A DNA stretch of 64,000 bases from Salmonella enterica subsp. enterica serovar Typhimurium str. LT2 (GCF_000006945.2 NC_003197.2:2666001-2730000), one strand, 5' to 3'. Numbered from the stretch's first letter, positions 1-9,203 are shown. Program-made: numbers and translations. Notes: generated from the letters alone by a model not told the origin.

Positions 1-1762
1 GCCAGCAAATGACGCCGCGGCTTACCGCCTGCGGACGCGGATCTTCCGGCAGGCGTCCCGTATGCGCCAGTAACAGATTATTGACCTGGTTAAGCAATGG
101 CACCGCGCTGGCAAAACCAAATTGCCCCACCACAGGCGTGCCGTCGGGTCTGCCTGTCCAGATACCGATGATATAGCGCGCGTTAACGCCAATAGCCCAC
201 GCATCGCGATAGCCGTAACTGGTGCCGGTTTTCCACGCCAACGGCACAATGCGCGGCAGCGCGTTATCCGGCAAGGGTTGCGCTTCATCCGCCATAATCC
301 GTCGAATGATCCACGCCGCTCCCGGCGACATTAATGGTCTTTCCGACAGCGGATCGTCCGGCTGTAACCGTAGTTTCGCCGCTTTCCCATGACGAGCGAA
401 CGCGCTGTATGCCGCCGCCATCTCGTCAAGCCGCGCGCCCGCGCCGCCCAGAATCAGCGAAAGATTGGGCGCCGCGCCAGCAGGCAAATATAGCGGCAGG
501 CCGACGTTACGCAGTTTTGCCGCAAATCGTTTCGGCCCATAGGCTTCAAGCACCTGAACGGCTGGCAGATTCAGCGAGCGTACCAGCGCGTCGCTCATGC
601 TGACCGGGCCGTGAAATCCGCTGTCGAAGTTTCCCGGGCGGTAATCTCCGGTACGGCGCGGAACGTCCTGTAATAATGATGCGGGATGGATCAAGCCGTC
701 ATCCAGCGCCAGACCATACACAAAGGGTTTGAGTACCGATCCCGGCGATCGGATCGCCGTTACCATGTCGACATGACCAAAACGGCTGTCGTCATTAAGG
801 TCTACCGATCCTACCCAGCCGCGCACGCTCATATCGGTATGATCGACGACGATCATCGCCAACGAACTGCGTGCAGGCAGCCGCCCTTTCCATGCCCGCG
901 CCAGATCTTCCAGTTGCCGCTGCAACCCGGCGTCCAGCGTGGTCACAATTTTGTCGTTCTGGCTTTTACTCAACATCATTCGGGCAAAAAGCGGCGCCAG
1001 TTGCGGCATTTGACGCGGCGCCAGCCAGACCGGTTCTTCACGCGACTCGCGTACCGTTTCGGCAGGCCAGACGCCCTGCGCCGCCATCCGATCCAGCACT
1101 TTATTTCGTGCCGCTTCGGCTCTCGCAGGCCAGCGGTCGGGGCGTAACCGGCTCGGCGCCTGCGGCAATACGGCCAGCAGCGCCGCGTCAGCGTAGCTCA
1201 GGCGCGCGGGCGGCTTGCCGAAGTAGGCCCAGCTTGCAGCGCCAATACCCTGTAGCGTGCCGCCGAACGGCGCGCGGTTCAGGTACAGCGTCAGGATATC
1301 GCGCTTGGACAAATGCCATTCAAGCTGGAGGGCGCGCCAAAGCTGGCGGATTTTACCGCCGAACGTGCGCGAATGCGGGTCCAGCAGTCTCGCCACCTGC
1401 ATAGTCAGCGTACTGCCGCCGGAAATAACGCGCCCGGCGGTAAGATCCTGCCATGCCGCGCGCGCGACGGAGAAAGGGTTAACGCCAGGGTGCCGCCAGA
1501 ACCAGCGATCTTCGTAATTGATTAGGGCCTCCAGGTAGCGGGGAGAGACCTCTTCAATCGTCACCGGATAACGCCAGATCCCCCCGGCGTCGGCAAAGCG
1601 CCACAGCGGCGTACCGTCATGGGCTACCACGACCCGCGCAGGATGGACCTCATTGAGCGGCAGCGGCCAGAGTTTATCCGCTGCCCATAACGCCAGGAAA
1701 ATAAAAAGCGGCGCGCCCGCCAGCCACAGCCAGCGGCCACGTTTACCACGCCAACCGTTCAT
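1..1762 (-). CDS. pbpC: penicillin-binding protein 1C, 3' end outside window
   Basis: Bifunctional class A peptidoglycan synthase of the inner membrane: glycosyltransferase plus transpeptidase. The first 587 codons are present and the frame runs open off the left edge, so the C-terminal domain (E. coli protein about 770 residues, from memory) is missing. Visible in order: a short basic N-terminus and one membrane anchor (about residues 10-27), the glycosyltransferase motif EDRWFWRHPG with Glu near residue 84, the transpeptidase SxxK motif (SVLK) with Ser near 342, and KTGTS with Lys near 511. The ATG starts immediately after the stop of yfhM with no gap, so the two are probably cotranscribed and coupled. 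PBP1C and YfhM are widely paired; the family proposal is that one repairs and the other protects the periplasm after envelope damage. No broken motif was seen in the part present. Confidence 0.95.
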   Translation of the reverse strand, partial: MNGWRGKRGRWLWLAGAPLFIFLALWAADKLWPLPLNEVHPARVVVAHDGTPLWRFADAGGIWRYPVTIEEVSPRYLEALINYEDRWFWRHPGVNPFSVARAAWQDLTAGRVISGGSTLTMQVARLLDPHSRTFGGKIRQLWRALQLEWHLSKRDILTLYLNRAPFGGTLQGIGAASWAYFGKPPARLSYADAALLAVLPQAPSRLRPDRWPARAEAARNKVLDRMAAQGVWPAETVRESREEPVWLAPRQMPQLAPLFARMMLSKSQNDKIVTTLDAGLQRQLEDLARAWKGRLPARSSLAMIVVDHTDMSVRGWVGSVDLNDDSRFGHVDMVTAIRSPGSVLKPFVYGLALDDGLIHPASLLQDVPRRTGDYRPGNFDSGFHGPVSMSDALVRSLNLPAVQVLEAYGPKRFAAKLRNVGLPLYLPAGAAPNLSLILGGAGARLDEMAAAYSAFARHGKAAKLRLQPDDPLSERPLMSPGAAWIIRRIMADEAQPLPDNALPRIVPLAWKTGTSYGYRDAWAIGVNARYIIGIWTGRPDGTPVVGQFGFASAVPLLNQVNNLLLAHTGRLPEDPRPQAVSRGVICW

Positions 1763-4700
1763 TTAAGGCGTCACAATCAGCAGCCCCTCGCTCGCGCCGG
1801 TTGCCCGCCACTGAGGCGCATACATCGATTCCACCTGCGGTTGCGCAAGCTGGTACGTCCCCGGCGTTACCGCGCGCGCCAGGTAGACCAGCGTCACGGG
1901 CTGGCCCTCATTGACAACGACGGCAGCCACAAACCGATCGTCGCGGAATTCCATATACTGAATATCCGCCTGCTGCATCTGATTAAGCAGATTTTGCACT
2001 TCGCTACCGCTCTCCGGCAGGCTGGCGCTGCTGTCAGCCAGATTCTGGTTTTCCAGCTCCAGCCCGGCCGGGAGCAGGTCCACCACCAGCGCATCCGGCA
2101 CATTGCGATCGGCCACTACCGTTAACCAGACCAGCACCAGTTCGCCGCTACGCAACGAGGACAGCGATTTACGCTGACCATCGGTCCCCAGTATTTGTCG
2201 TTCAATCTGCAAAACGTTGCTGGCAGGCTCAGGCGCAGATGAGGGATAGCCGCTGCTATCCAGACGCAGCCATAGCGGCTGGCTACCGGTGTTCGTCACC
2301 TCAAGGGCGGCCAGCTGGTCAGCATCCAGATTACGGGTCAGCGCCTTGTCGCCCGACAGCGGCTGCGCCTCTAACGAGGTCTGCACCTGCCAGGCGCCCG
2401 CGCTGGCCTGTCGCGAATGCGCGGCGAGGAACAAGGCATTGTTCTCCTGGGTAGAGAGCCAGCGCTGACCGAAGGCCTGCTCAGAAAGCGAGCTTAATAG
2501 CGCGTTTTGCGCGTCCGGTCTGAGGTTGTTCTCTTCCAGTAGCGACAACATCAGAGCGTTATCGCGCAGAGAACTGCCGTAATCCGCTATCCATTGCCGT
2601 TCGTCCTGACGCGGCGTATTCAGAGCCAGCGTAATGGCCTCTTCGCCGCGTCTGGCATCACCCATCGTGTTTAACGCGATGCCCAATTGCATCAGCGGCA
2701 GTCCTGAAGCCGCCTGACTACGGCGCTCCCAGATTTCGCGCAGCGTGCCGAGCGGCGCTTTCTGCTGACGCGCCAGTACCAGCGCAGCGTAAGCCTGAGC
2801 GGCAAAAGTACTGGCCTGAGTATTATCGCTATAACGAATCAGCATCGTACCGGGATCCTGCAGATAGCGCAGCAGTCGCTCATTGCCCCGGTTAATGGCC
2901 TCCGGCGGGACGCTATATCCCTGCTCGCCCGCGCGAATAAGGAAATCCATCGCGTAGGCCGTTAGCCAGGGCTCTTCCGCCCCATTTTCATCCCATAGCG
3001 CAAAACCGCCGTTATCACGCTGCATCTGTAGTATCCGGGAGATGCCGATATCTACCGCAGCGCGCCGTTTTTCATCGCTATCGCCGGTAATACCGAGCGA
3101 CTGCAATTGAGCGGCATTGGTATACAGCGCCGGGAATAACCCACTGGTGGTTTGTTCCAGGCACCCGTACGGATATGCTTTCAGCTCGCGAATGTAGCGC
3201 GCCAGATTGAGCGGCGGTTTTCCGCTTAACAGCAGTTGTCCCTGTAACGTGGCTGGCGAGATGTTTGCCAGATGCTGCTCTGGTACATGCCAGCTCTCTC
3301 CCGGAGCCAGCGCAATGCCGCTATTTACCGTTTGGGCAGGCCAGGCCGGACGCACGCCGATTTGCCACTGCTTATGCTGCGCGTCGAGGGTTTCTCCCGG
3401 CAGATTCAGACCGCTAATGGTCGCCTGGATTTCGCCTTCGCCAAAACCTTCCAGCGCGCGTACCGGAACGAATAAGGTGGTGCGCACGCCCGGCGCCAGG
3501 TTGACCGGTTGCGGCTGCTGGCTAAGCAGTTCCAGTAACCCACTGGCGGCGAGCGCAATATTCAGCGTCTGCGGACGGTCGGTCAGATTGGTGACGTCCA
3601 GCACCAGTCGCGAAACATCCCCTCCCGCCAGAAAACGCGGCATATTCAGCTCGGCAATCACTGGCGCGGCGACAACGACTTTGCTTTCGCCGCGACCAAA
3701 ATCGTCCGCTGTCCATGCCTGCGCCATAACCCGCAGTTCGCCGTTAAAGTCGCCAATCGGCAGCGTTACGACCCCTTCGCCCTGCTCATTGAGCGTGATC
3801 GGCTGCGCCTGCTGCGCGATGATATTGACATGGTTTACCGGCGGTTTTCCGCCGCGCTTAAGGTCGTCGCCATCGCCGCCAAAACGCAACGCCGCCAGCC
3901 GCCCCTGCCCTTCAATGACCTGGCCGTAAATATCGTAGATATCCGCACCGTAGCGTTTTTGACCGAAGAACGCCTGCCACGGGTCCGGCGTCGCGTAATC
4001 GGTGATGTTCAATACGCCGCTATCGACCGCGGAGACCAGCACGTTGATCTGTTTTGGCATTTCGCCGTGTTTAACGCTGGCTTTAACCCTGACGGTGAGC
4101 GGCTGATTCGGGCGCATTTTAGCCGGGCTTTCCAGCGCCAGATCGAGGCGGCGGTTGTCATCCCCCAGCGGTAGATGTAGTAACCCCACGGCGCGTTTTG
4201 GCGTCGCGGAACGAGATTTATCGCCGGGACGCACCACCAGCGTACTGAGATAGAGATCGTGGCGATTCCAGGTTTTATCCACCGGAATCGTGAGCTCCAG
4301 CCCCTGCGCCGGCACGTCGATCGCCTGCCACCACAGCGGACCATCGCTGGACTCCACCATCGCATAACCTTTACCGGCGACCGGCGCGGCGATATGCAAT
4401 TTCATGGTATCGCCTGGACGATAATTCGCTTTATCCAGTTTGAGGGTGACGCGATCCGGACGCGCCGCGCCGCTACCGTCGCTGTTATCCTGCCAGCTAT
4501 AGCCGGCCCAGAAACGAACGCTGCTGACCGTCTCATTCGGCGCTTTGACCTCCAGACGGTACGCGCCCCATTCCACCGGGAAGCTGACTTTTCCGGTTTC
4601 ATCCGCGTTCAGATCCAGCGTCTGCTCGCCCTCCACCAGATCTTTTTGATCAAACTGCGACTGCCAGCCTTCGCTTTCCGACCAGTTCCAGTAATAGTCG

Positions 4701-6697
4701 CGACGCTCGCGGATGAGCCGCACCTGTAAACCGGACACCGCTTTTTTCTCGCCCTGCGCGTTGGCGTAAACAATATCGAATGCGGCGTTGCTGTCTTCGT
4801 CGACAATCGGTTGATTAACGGTGGTATCCGTACGGTAGTCGTATACCGCTTTGGCGGCGAACTGTGGACGAATTCCCGGTAACGTATCGGCAGGCCAAAT
4901 CGCCTGCTCTACGCGACGAGTGACCGGACGACCGCCAGACTCCAGCAGGCTGGCCTGTAGAATTACCTGCAGCGGCGAATGCGCTTCTTGCCACTGGCTG
5001 GCAGCACTCACTTCACCACGTCCGCCTTTATCCAACGTCAGTTGAACTTCGTCCAGGCTGCGCGAAAGATTCTCTTCGGCAATATTGCCGAACTGGAAGC
5101 CAGGCAACGCCGCGACAGCGTCGCGCAGGGGACGCAGGAAAAGTTGCCCTTGCAGGGTATTGCCGTTAGCAGGCGCGCCATACAAGTAATAGCCGACAAC
5201 GGAGAATTTCACCTCATCCGCAGGCGCCAGCGGTGTTTTTTGCGCCGTCAGGTTGAGCGCCATCCGCTCCGGCATAAAGTCTTCCACGTGGAAATCCCAA
5301 CTCCGCAGCAAATTATCGCCGGTGTTGGCGCGGACATGCCACAAGCCGGTCGGCGCGTTGATATCCAGCGGATAATTCAAACGGTATAGCCCGTTTTCCG
5401 GCTGGCTGACGACGGTACGCATCACCTGTCCGTCTGGTTTTACCACTTCCAGCTTAACGGGTTGATCGGGCAGCGTTTTACCGTCGCTATCGCGCAGTAA
5501 TCCGTTGAGGATAACCGTTTCGCCCGGGCGGTAGAGATCGCGCGGGCCGAACATAAAGAACTGCTTGCTGTAGCCGGGCGCGCCAGCGACATTAAATTCC
5601 GACAGATCCAGAGCCGGAAGCGTGAGATCGAGCAGCGTGGTCTGCTCCTCTTTACGCGCCAGTAATAGCGCCGCCGCTTTATCAGCCTCCAGTTGCACAT
5701 GTCCCTGCGCGTCGCTCGTCGCCTGCGCCAGCGTCTGCCCTTTATCATTCAGAAGAACGATCTCAATTCCCGACTGCGCCGCGCCGTTTTCCAGGCTTTG
5801 CGTAAAGATATCCAGCCGATTATGGTAACGGTGCGCGGACACGCCGATATCGCTAAGGGTAAACAACGTAGCGGCATTACTATAGTTGTAGTGTCCAGCC
5901 TGATTCATTACCGCCACATATACGCCCGCCTGTTGCAGCGGCTTAATATCGCTTAATGGCAGCAGCAGTTTCTCACGCGTATTGCGCGCCGGATTAAGAT
6001 CAAAACGACCGGTATAAACCAGATCCGCCATTTTCAGCAGATTGTCGGACTCCCAGTTAGAGAGAGAACTACGGTACTCCCACTGGCTGACAAATGACGC
6101 CAGCGATCCGGGCTTAACGCGGAAAAAGTTCACATCAACGTGGTTGACGTTAAGCGCCATGACCGGCAGTCCTTCCGCGATTTTCCCCGGTAGCAGCGAT
6201 CCCCGGCTGGCAAAGCCGACGCTGGGCTGGACATCACGCGTGGTAATCGTTTTTTCATAAGACTTGCCGAAGGTGGCGTTATTCAGCGCCTTAACGGCGG
6301 GATCAACCGTGACCACCAGCACGCGCTCAGGTTCCAGATGACGTAACCTTAGCTCTTTTAAATTTGGCGCCAGCTCCCATGCGCCGTCAACGCTGCCGCT
6401 TTTCTTATCAACCACGTGAACCACACGGGAGAAATCCTGTTCAGGATCTAAAGGAATTGAAAACGTCAGCACCAGCGTCGCCGCGCCGTCGAGCTGCGCT
6501 TCGGAGGCGTCTAATAGCGTGAGCGCTTTGCCCTGGCTTTGCTGCGCCAGCTTTTGTAGCTGTGCCGGGTCTTGCGCGGGCGAGGGCTGCGCTACGGCTG
6601 GCGCTTCGCTTTTAGTCGTCGGGGCGGTTTTATCGTTGTTATCGCATCCCGCCAGCGCCAGCATGATCATGCAGGCCACCACGCGTAAATGTTTCAT
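1763..6697 (-). CDS. yfhM: bacterial alpha-2-macroglobulin lipoprotein
   Basis: Periplasmic protease-trapping protein of 1644 residues. It begins with a lipoprotein signal whose lipobox LAGC places the lipidated Cys at residue 18, followed directly by Asp. Asp at +2 is the classical Lol-avoidance signal, so inner-membrane retention is inferred. The thioester motif CLEQ is intact (Cys1179 to Gln1182). In this family the thioester covalently captures an attacking protease after bait-region cleavage. The rest is a long string of macroglobulin-type beta domains and an alpha/alpha thioester domain around residues 1140-1430. The length is usual for the enterobacterial protein (about 1650). It is transcribed ahead of pbpC, whose ATG abuts this stop. 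The divergent neighbour is sseA. Confidence 0.96.
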   Translation of the reverse strand: MKHLRVVACMIMLALAGCDNNDKTAPTTKSEAPAVAQPSPAQDPAQLQKLAQQSQGKALTLLDASEAQLDGAATLVLTFSIPLDPEQDFSRVVHVVDKKSGSVDGAWELAPNLKELRLRHLEPERVLVVTVDPAVKALNNATFGKSYEKTITTRDVQPSVGFASRGSLLPGKIAEGLPVMALNVNHVDVNFFRVKPGSLASFVSQWEYRSSLSNWESDNLLKMADLVYTGRFDLNPARNTREKLLLPLSDIKPLQQAGVYVAVMNQAGHYNYSNAATLFTLSDIGVSAHRYHNRLDIFTQSLENGAAQSGIEIVLLNDKGQTLAQATSDAQGHVQLEADKAAALLLARKEEQTTLLDLTLPALDLSEFNVAGAPGYSKQFFMFGPRDLYRPGETVILNGLLRDSDGKTLPDQPVKLEVVKPDGQVMRTVVSQPENGLYRLNYPLDINAPTGLWHVRANTGDNLLRSWDFHVEDFMPERMALNLTAQKTPLAPADEVKFSVVGYYLYGAPANGNTLQGQLFLRPLRDAVAALPGFQFGNIAEENLSRSLDEVQLTLDKGGRGEVSAASQWQEAHSPLQVILQASLLESGGRPVTRRVEQAIWPADTLPGIRPQFAAKAVYDYRTDTTVNQPIVDEDSNAAFDIVYANAQGEKKAVSGLQVRLIRERRDYYWNWSESEGWQSQFDQKDLVEGEQTLDLNADETGKVSFPVEWGAYRLEVKAPNETVSSVRFWAGYSWQDNSDGSGAARPDRVTLKLDKANYRPGDTMKLHIAAPVAGKGYAMVESSDGPLWWQAIDVPAQGLELTIPVDKTWNRHDLYLSTLVVRPGDKSRSATPKRAVGLLHLPLGDDNRRLDLALESPAKMRPNQPLTVRVKASVKHGEMPKQINVLVSAVDSGVLNITDYATPDPWQAFFGQKRYGADIYDIYGQVIEGQGRLAALRFGGDGDDLKRGGKPPVNHVNIIAQQAQPITLNEQGEGVVTLPIGDFNGELRVMAQAWTADDFGRGESKVVVAAPVIAELNMPRFLAGGDVSRLVLDVTNLTDRPQTLNIALAASGLLELLSQQPQPVNLAPGVRTTLFVPVRALEGFGEGEIQATISGLNLPGETLDAQHKQWQIGVRPAWPAQTVNSGIALAPGESWHVPEQHLANISPATLQGQLLLSGKPPLNLARYIRELKAYPYGCLEQTTSGLFPALYTNAAQLQSLGITGDSDEKRRAAVDIGISRILQMQRDNGGFALWDENGAEEPWLTAYAMDFLIRAGEQGYSVPPEAINRGNERLLRYLQDPGTMLIRYSDNTQASTFAAQAYAALVLARQQKAPLGTLREIWERRSQAASGLPLMQLGIALNTMGDARRGEEAITLALNTPRQDERQWIADYGSSLRDNALMLSLLEENNLRPDAQNALLSSLSEQAFGQRWLSTQENNALFLAAHSRQASAGAWQVQTSLEAQPLSGDKALTRNLDADQLAALEVTNTGSQPLWLRLDSSGYPSSAPEPASNVLQIERQILGTDGQRKSLSSLRSGELVLVWLTVVADRNVPDALVVDLLPAGLELENQNLADSSASLPESGSEVQNLLNQMQQADIQYMEFRDDRFVAAVVVNEGQPVTLVYLARAVTPGTYQLAQPQVESMYAPQWRATGASEGLLIVTP

Positions 6698-6905
6698 CTT
6701 TCATCCCTGGCCTTAACGGCCTGTCAGCAACGGTTGATGAGATATTATGCGCGAGAAATTTTATTGTGTAAGTCCGTATTACTGTGATGATGCGAAAATT
6801 TTACGCAGAAATGTGGTTTCGCCAGCCAAAACAGCCTCTTCTACTTGTCCCTTTTCGGGAAACGTCCGACAATTTGACCATAATCAGGTAACAATGGAGA
6901 TGCCC

Positions 6906-7748
6906 ATGACCACCGCCTTTTTTGTCGCCGCCGACTGGCTTGCCGAACATATTGATGATCCGGAAATACAGATTCTTGACGCCCGTATGGCGCCGCCAGG
7001 ACAGGAACATCGTGATATGGCGGGCGAATATCGCGCCGGACATATTCCCGGTGCGCTGTTTTTTGATATTGAAGCGCTCTCCGATCGCGCATCGCCGTTG
7101 CCGCATATGATGCCGCGCCCGGAAGCGTTTGCGGTAGCCATGCGTGAACTGGGTGTTCGTCAGGATAAACACCTGGTCATATACGATGAAGGCAATCTGT
7201 TCTCCGCTCCGCGGGCATGGTGGATGCTGCGCACGTTCGGTGCCGAGAAAGTGTCCATTCTGGCGGGCGGACTGGCGGGCTGGCAGCGCGACGAATGGCT
7301 ATTGCGCGAAGGCGAGGAAGCGCATGAAGGAGGCGAGTTTGAGGCGAAATTCGCGCCGCAAGCCGTGGTGCGTCTCACCGACGTATTGCTGGCAAGTCAT
7401 GAAAAAACCGCGCAAATCGTTGACGCGCGTCCGGCGGCGCGTTTTAACGCTCAGGCTGATGAACCGCGTCCGGGACTGAGGCGCGGACACATTCCTGGCG
7501 CGCTAAACGTCCCGTGGACGGAACTGGTGTATGAGGGCGAATTAAAGACCACTGACGAACTGAATGAGGTTTTTTTCAGCCACGGCGTGAGTTTCGACAG
7601 ACCGATTATCGCCAGCTGCGGTTCCGGCGTGACGGCCGCGGTCGTGGTGCTGGCGCTCGCCACGCTGGATGTGCCTGACGTCACGCTTTACGACGGCGCG
7701 TGGAGCGAATGGGGCGCGCGTACCGATTTACCGGTTGAACCCGCTTAA
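6906..7748 (+). CDS. sseA: 3-mercaptopyruvate sulfurtransferase
   Basis: Transfers sulfur from 3-mercaptopyruvate to thiophilic acceptors such as cyanide, giving pyruvate. The 280-residue protein has two rhodanese domains (about 10-130 and 155-275). The catalytic loop CGSGVTAA has Cys at 238; the six-residue loop with GSGVT marks mercaptopyruvate enzymes rather than thiosulfate rhodaneses. The frame is open further upstream, but the start chosen, ATG at 6906, has a GGAG six bases before it and gives the usual length; in-frame ATGs at 6894 and 6900 are weaker alternatives. Transcribed divergently from yfhM. Confidence 0.95.
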   Translation: MTTAFFVAADWLAEHIDDPEIQILDARMAPPGQEHRDMAGEYRAGHIPGALFFDIEALSDRASPLPHMMPRPEAFAVAMRELGVRQDKHLVIYDEGNLFSAPRAWWMLRTFGAEKVSILAGGLAGWQRDEWLLREGEEAHEGGEFEAKFAPQAVVRLTDVLLASHEKTAQIVDARPAARFNAQADEPRPGLRRGHIPGALNVPWTELVYEGELKTTDELNEVFFSHGVSFDRPIIASCGSGVTAAVVVLALATLDVPDVTLYDGAWSEWGARTDLPVEPA

Positions 7749-7757
7749 TATCCGCCA

Positions 7758-7802
7758 TGCCGGATGGCGCTCACGCTTATCCGGCCTACCGTTCAGGCTG
7801 AT
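7758..7802. repeat. REP element, left copy of a direct repeat
   Basis: A palindromic REP-type unit (CCGGATGGCG ... TTATCCGGCC) just after sseA. From 7765 to 7802 it is identical for 38 bases to 8680-8717, and the similarity continues imperfectly for about 20 more bases in both places. The two copies flank the 222-residue gene at 7995-8663. Confidence 0.85.
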
Positions 7803-7839
7803 GTAAAACGATCTACAGACATTGTTTTTATTCCGCTCT

Positions 7840-7862
7840 TTTCCGCTGTCCTGCAAACGGGC
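7840..7862 (+). repeat. partial copy of the timP leader sequence
   Basis: These 23 bases match 8940-8962, at the 5' end of the inferred timP transcript, at 20 positions; the core CAAACGGGC is identical. Both copies follow a copy of the 38-bp REP repeat, at different distances. It looks like a decayed fragment of a timP-like locus. No peptide frame is recognisable around it. Confidence 0.45.
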
Positions 7863-7994
7863 ATTATTTTCTCTTAATAAAATCCTATTTTTTATCGGTA
7901 AATACTTTACGTCCGGTATAAGGAGTATCATTACCGCTGTTTTTGTTTTCACCGGAAAATAACTCCTGTAAATATAATTTTTTAAGGATGGAAA

Positions 7995-8663
7995 ATGGAT
8001 ATTTCACTCACTAATTTAATTGAGTTGGTTAAAAAGGTTAACCGTAATAAGGTACCTACTCCTATGTCTGCCGAGGAAATAAGTCGTCTGCGAGTGCGTA
8101 AGTATCGCGATCCGCAAAATACGGAAACCACTGAGTTACCTGAAAGCCTGAAGGCGCTACTGGCCTACGACCGCGATCTCCTGAGCAATTATAATATGCC
8201 TGTGATTGAAACATTACAAAAATCTATTGATAACGAGGGAGTAATTCATTCTTACTCCCCTGATGAAGAGGCGTATTACGGCGTTGGCATGGATAGCTCA
8301 GGTATTGATATTGAAGATCTGATGCCTGTCTGGAGTAACGATCCCCGTCTTCCGGCATTAATTCGTATCGATCATGTCGGCGATCAGGCCATTTTTATCT
8401 ATATCACAGAACGGGATGCCAACGGCGAATACCCTATTGCCCGCATGGAACGTAATGAATTCTGGCTGGCGGAGTCTTCCCTGGTGGAATATCTCTATAA
8501 TATTATTTCGGGCGCTAAAGACATTGGCTTTACCGAAGAGGATTTACATCTTCCGCAATGGAAGGCACAGCAAAAAATGAATGAACAACGCGATGCCGCT
8601 TTACTTGACCTGGAGGATTATCATGAGGCGTTTTGGGCAAAACTGGACGCGCTCGTCGATTAA
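7995..8663 (+). CDS. protein of unknown function, weakly SUKH-like
   Basis: 222 residues, acidic, no signal peptide or membrane segment, so cytoplasmic. I do not recognise it as a named gene. Layout: an N-terminal helix of about 20 residues, then LPESLKALLAYDR (about residues 50-62), a Tyr/Asp-rich middle, and a C-terminal stretch in which EFWLAESSLVEYLYN precedes a charged tail. The order 'LP..LKALL' then 'a..S..EYL' recalls SMI1/KNR4 (SUKH) proteins, many of them immunity proteins; this is only a pattern impression. A purine-rich AAGGATGG lies before the ATG. The gene stands alone between two identical REP-containing repeats, is followed by a strong terminator, and from memory has no counterpart between sseA and ryfA in E. 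coli K-12. Its upstream region is AT-rich. Gain by horizontal transfer is likely. Confidence 0.85.
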   Translation: MDISLTNLIELVKKVNRNKVPTPMSAEEISRLRVRKYRDPQNTETTELPESLKALLAYDRDLLSNYNMPVIETLQKSIDNEGVIHSYSPDEEAYYGVGMDSSGIDIEDLMPVWSNDPRLPALIRIDHVGDQAIFIYITERDANGEYPIARMERNEFWLAESSLVEYLYNIISGAKDIGFTEEDLHLPQWKAQQKMNEQRDAALLDLEDYHEAFWAKLDALVD

Positions 8664-8670
8664 TCGACAT

Positions 8671-8717
8671 GATGTCGGGTGGCGCTCACGCTTATCCGGC
8701 CTACCGTTCAGGCTGAT
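8671..8717. repeat. REP element, right copy of the direct repeat
   Basis: The second copy of the REP-containing repeat, 8680-8717 identical to 7765-7802. It begins 8 bases after the stop of the 222-residue gene, so that gene sits exactly between the repeats. Confidence 0.85.
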
Positions 8718-8754
8718 TTAAAGCGAATCTACATAAATTCTGTTTAAGCAGGCC

Positions 8755-8788
8755 ACAAAAAAACCGCTCAATTGAGCGGTTTTTTTGT
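8755..8788. terminator. bidirectional rho-independent terminator
   Basis: A perfect 34-bp palindrome: the arm AAAAAAACCGCTCAA is followed at once by its complement, so each strand shows a GC-containing stem and a run of seven T. It can end transcription of the 222-residue gene on the + strand and of the inferred TimR RNA on the - strand. Confidence 0.9.
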
Positions 8789-8852
8789 GCTGGTCCGGTT
8801 CGCGGCCTTTCCAGCAGGCTTTGTTGCCATAGCAACGCAGGCACACCGTAGG
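8757..8852 (-). ncRNA. timR: TimR, antitoxin sRNA of timP (boundaries inferred)
   Basis: Inferred from geometry plus memory of the Salmonella TimP/TimR type I system. On the - strand a consensus -35 TTGACA (8887-8882) is followed at 17 bases by GAGTAT (8864-8859), placing a start near 8852. The RNA would begin with the complement of 8836-8851. That 16-base sequence occurs again at 8998-9013, inside the timP leader on the + strand, so the RNA could pair perfectly with the toxin mRNA there. Its 3' end would be the palindromic terminator at 8755-8788, giving roughly 95 nt. The exact ends are unproven and the -10 box is weak. Confidence 0.65.
8836..8851 (+). repeat. 16-base repeat, copy 1 (within timR)
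   Basis: CGCAGGCACACCGTAG, repeated identically at 8998-9013. This copy is antisense to the 5' end of the inferred TimR RNA. Confidence 0.85.
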
Positions 8853-8921
8853 GGATTAATACTCCCTTTTAAGGGAGCAAATGTCAATATGATTTACCGG
8901 GAAACTATTCAATATTTGAGG

Positions 8922-9078
8922 TATTATCTTTCCCGGCCCTTTCCGCCGTCTCGCAAACGGGCGCTGGCTTCAGGAGAGGATAACCCATGGCCGTAAGCGC
9001 AGGCACACCGTAGTGCCTGCTATCACGGCATTATCGCCAGCGGTGCTGCCGTGATGCGGTCTTCGCAAGGACCGCAAC
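8922..9078 (+). promoter_or_regulatory. timP promoter and long 5' leader (ryfA transcript)
   Basis: TATTAT at 8922-8927 is the best -10 candidate; no good -35 was seen. A start near 8933 and the terminator at 9204-9229 give a transcript of about 297 nt, close to the roughly 300 nt remembered for E. coli RyfA. The leader carries the TimR-complementary repeat at 8998-9013, 65 bases before the timP start codon, so repression would act well upstream of the ribosome site, perhaps at a standby site or through folding. Confidence 0.6.
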
Positions 9079-9195
9079 ATGAAGGTACGATGCTTTTGTG
9101 TCGTGCTTCTTGTTTCTGGCACGTTGTGTCTTCACGCAGACAGAAGCTACCCAGGTAATTCTGTTCCCGTAACGCTCAACGTCCAGAGCAGGTAA
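9079..9195 (+). CDS. timP: TimP, small membrane toxin of a type I system
   Basis: 38-residue peptide starting MKVRCFCVVLLVSGTLCLHA: two basic residues, then a hydrophobic segment of about 15 residues, then a polar tail. An AAGGA Shine-Dalgarno sequence lies at 9067-9071, a good distance from the ATG. The hydrophobic stretch fits membrane insertion or export. I recognise it from memory as TimP, a small toxic Salmonella protein made from what was formerly called RyfA and repressed by the sRNA TimR. It is followed within 10 bases by a terminator. Three Cys in the first 17 residues are unusual for a peptide of this size. Confidence 0.8.
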   Translation: MKVRCFCVVLLVSGTLCLHADRSYPGNSVPVTLNVQSR

Positions 9196-9203
9196 GCCAG
9201 GAG

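Noticed and set aside
3207..3929. A 240-codon open frame on the + strand
   Set aside because: Antisense to yfhM in a GC-rich region, no ribosome site, low-complexity Ser/Pro/Arg product.
8116..8140. TA-type operator inside the 222-residue gene
   Set aside because: Short imperfect symmetry only; nothing beyond chance.
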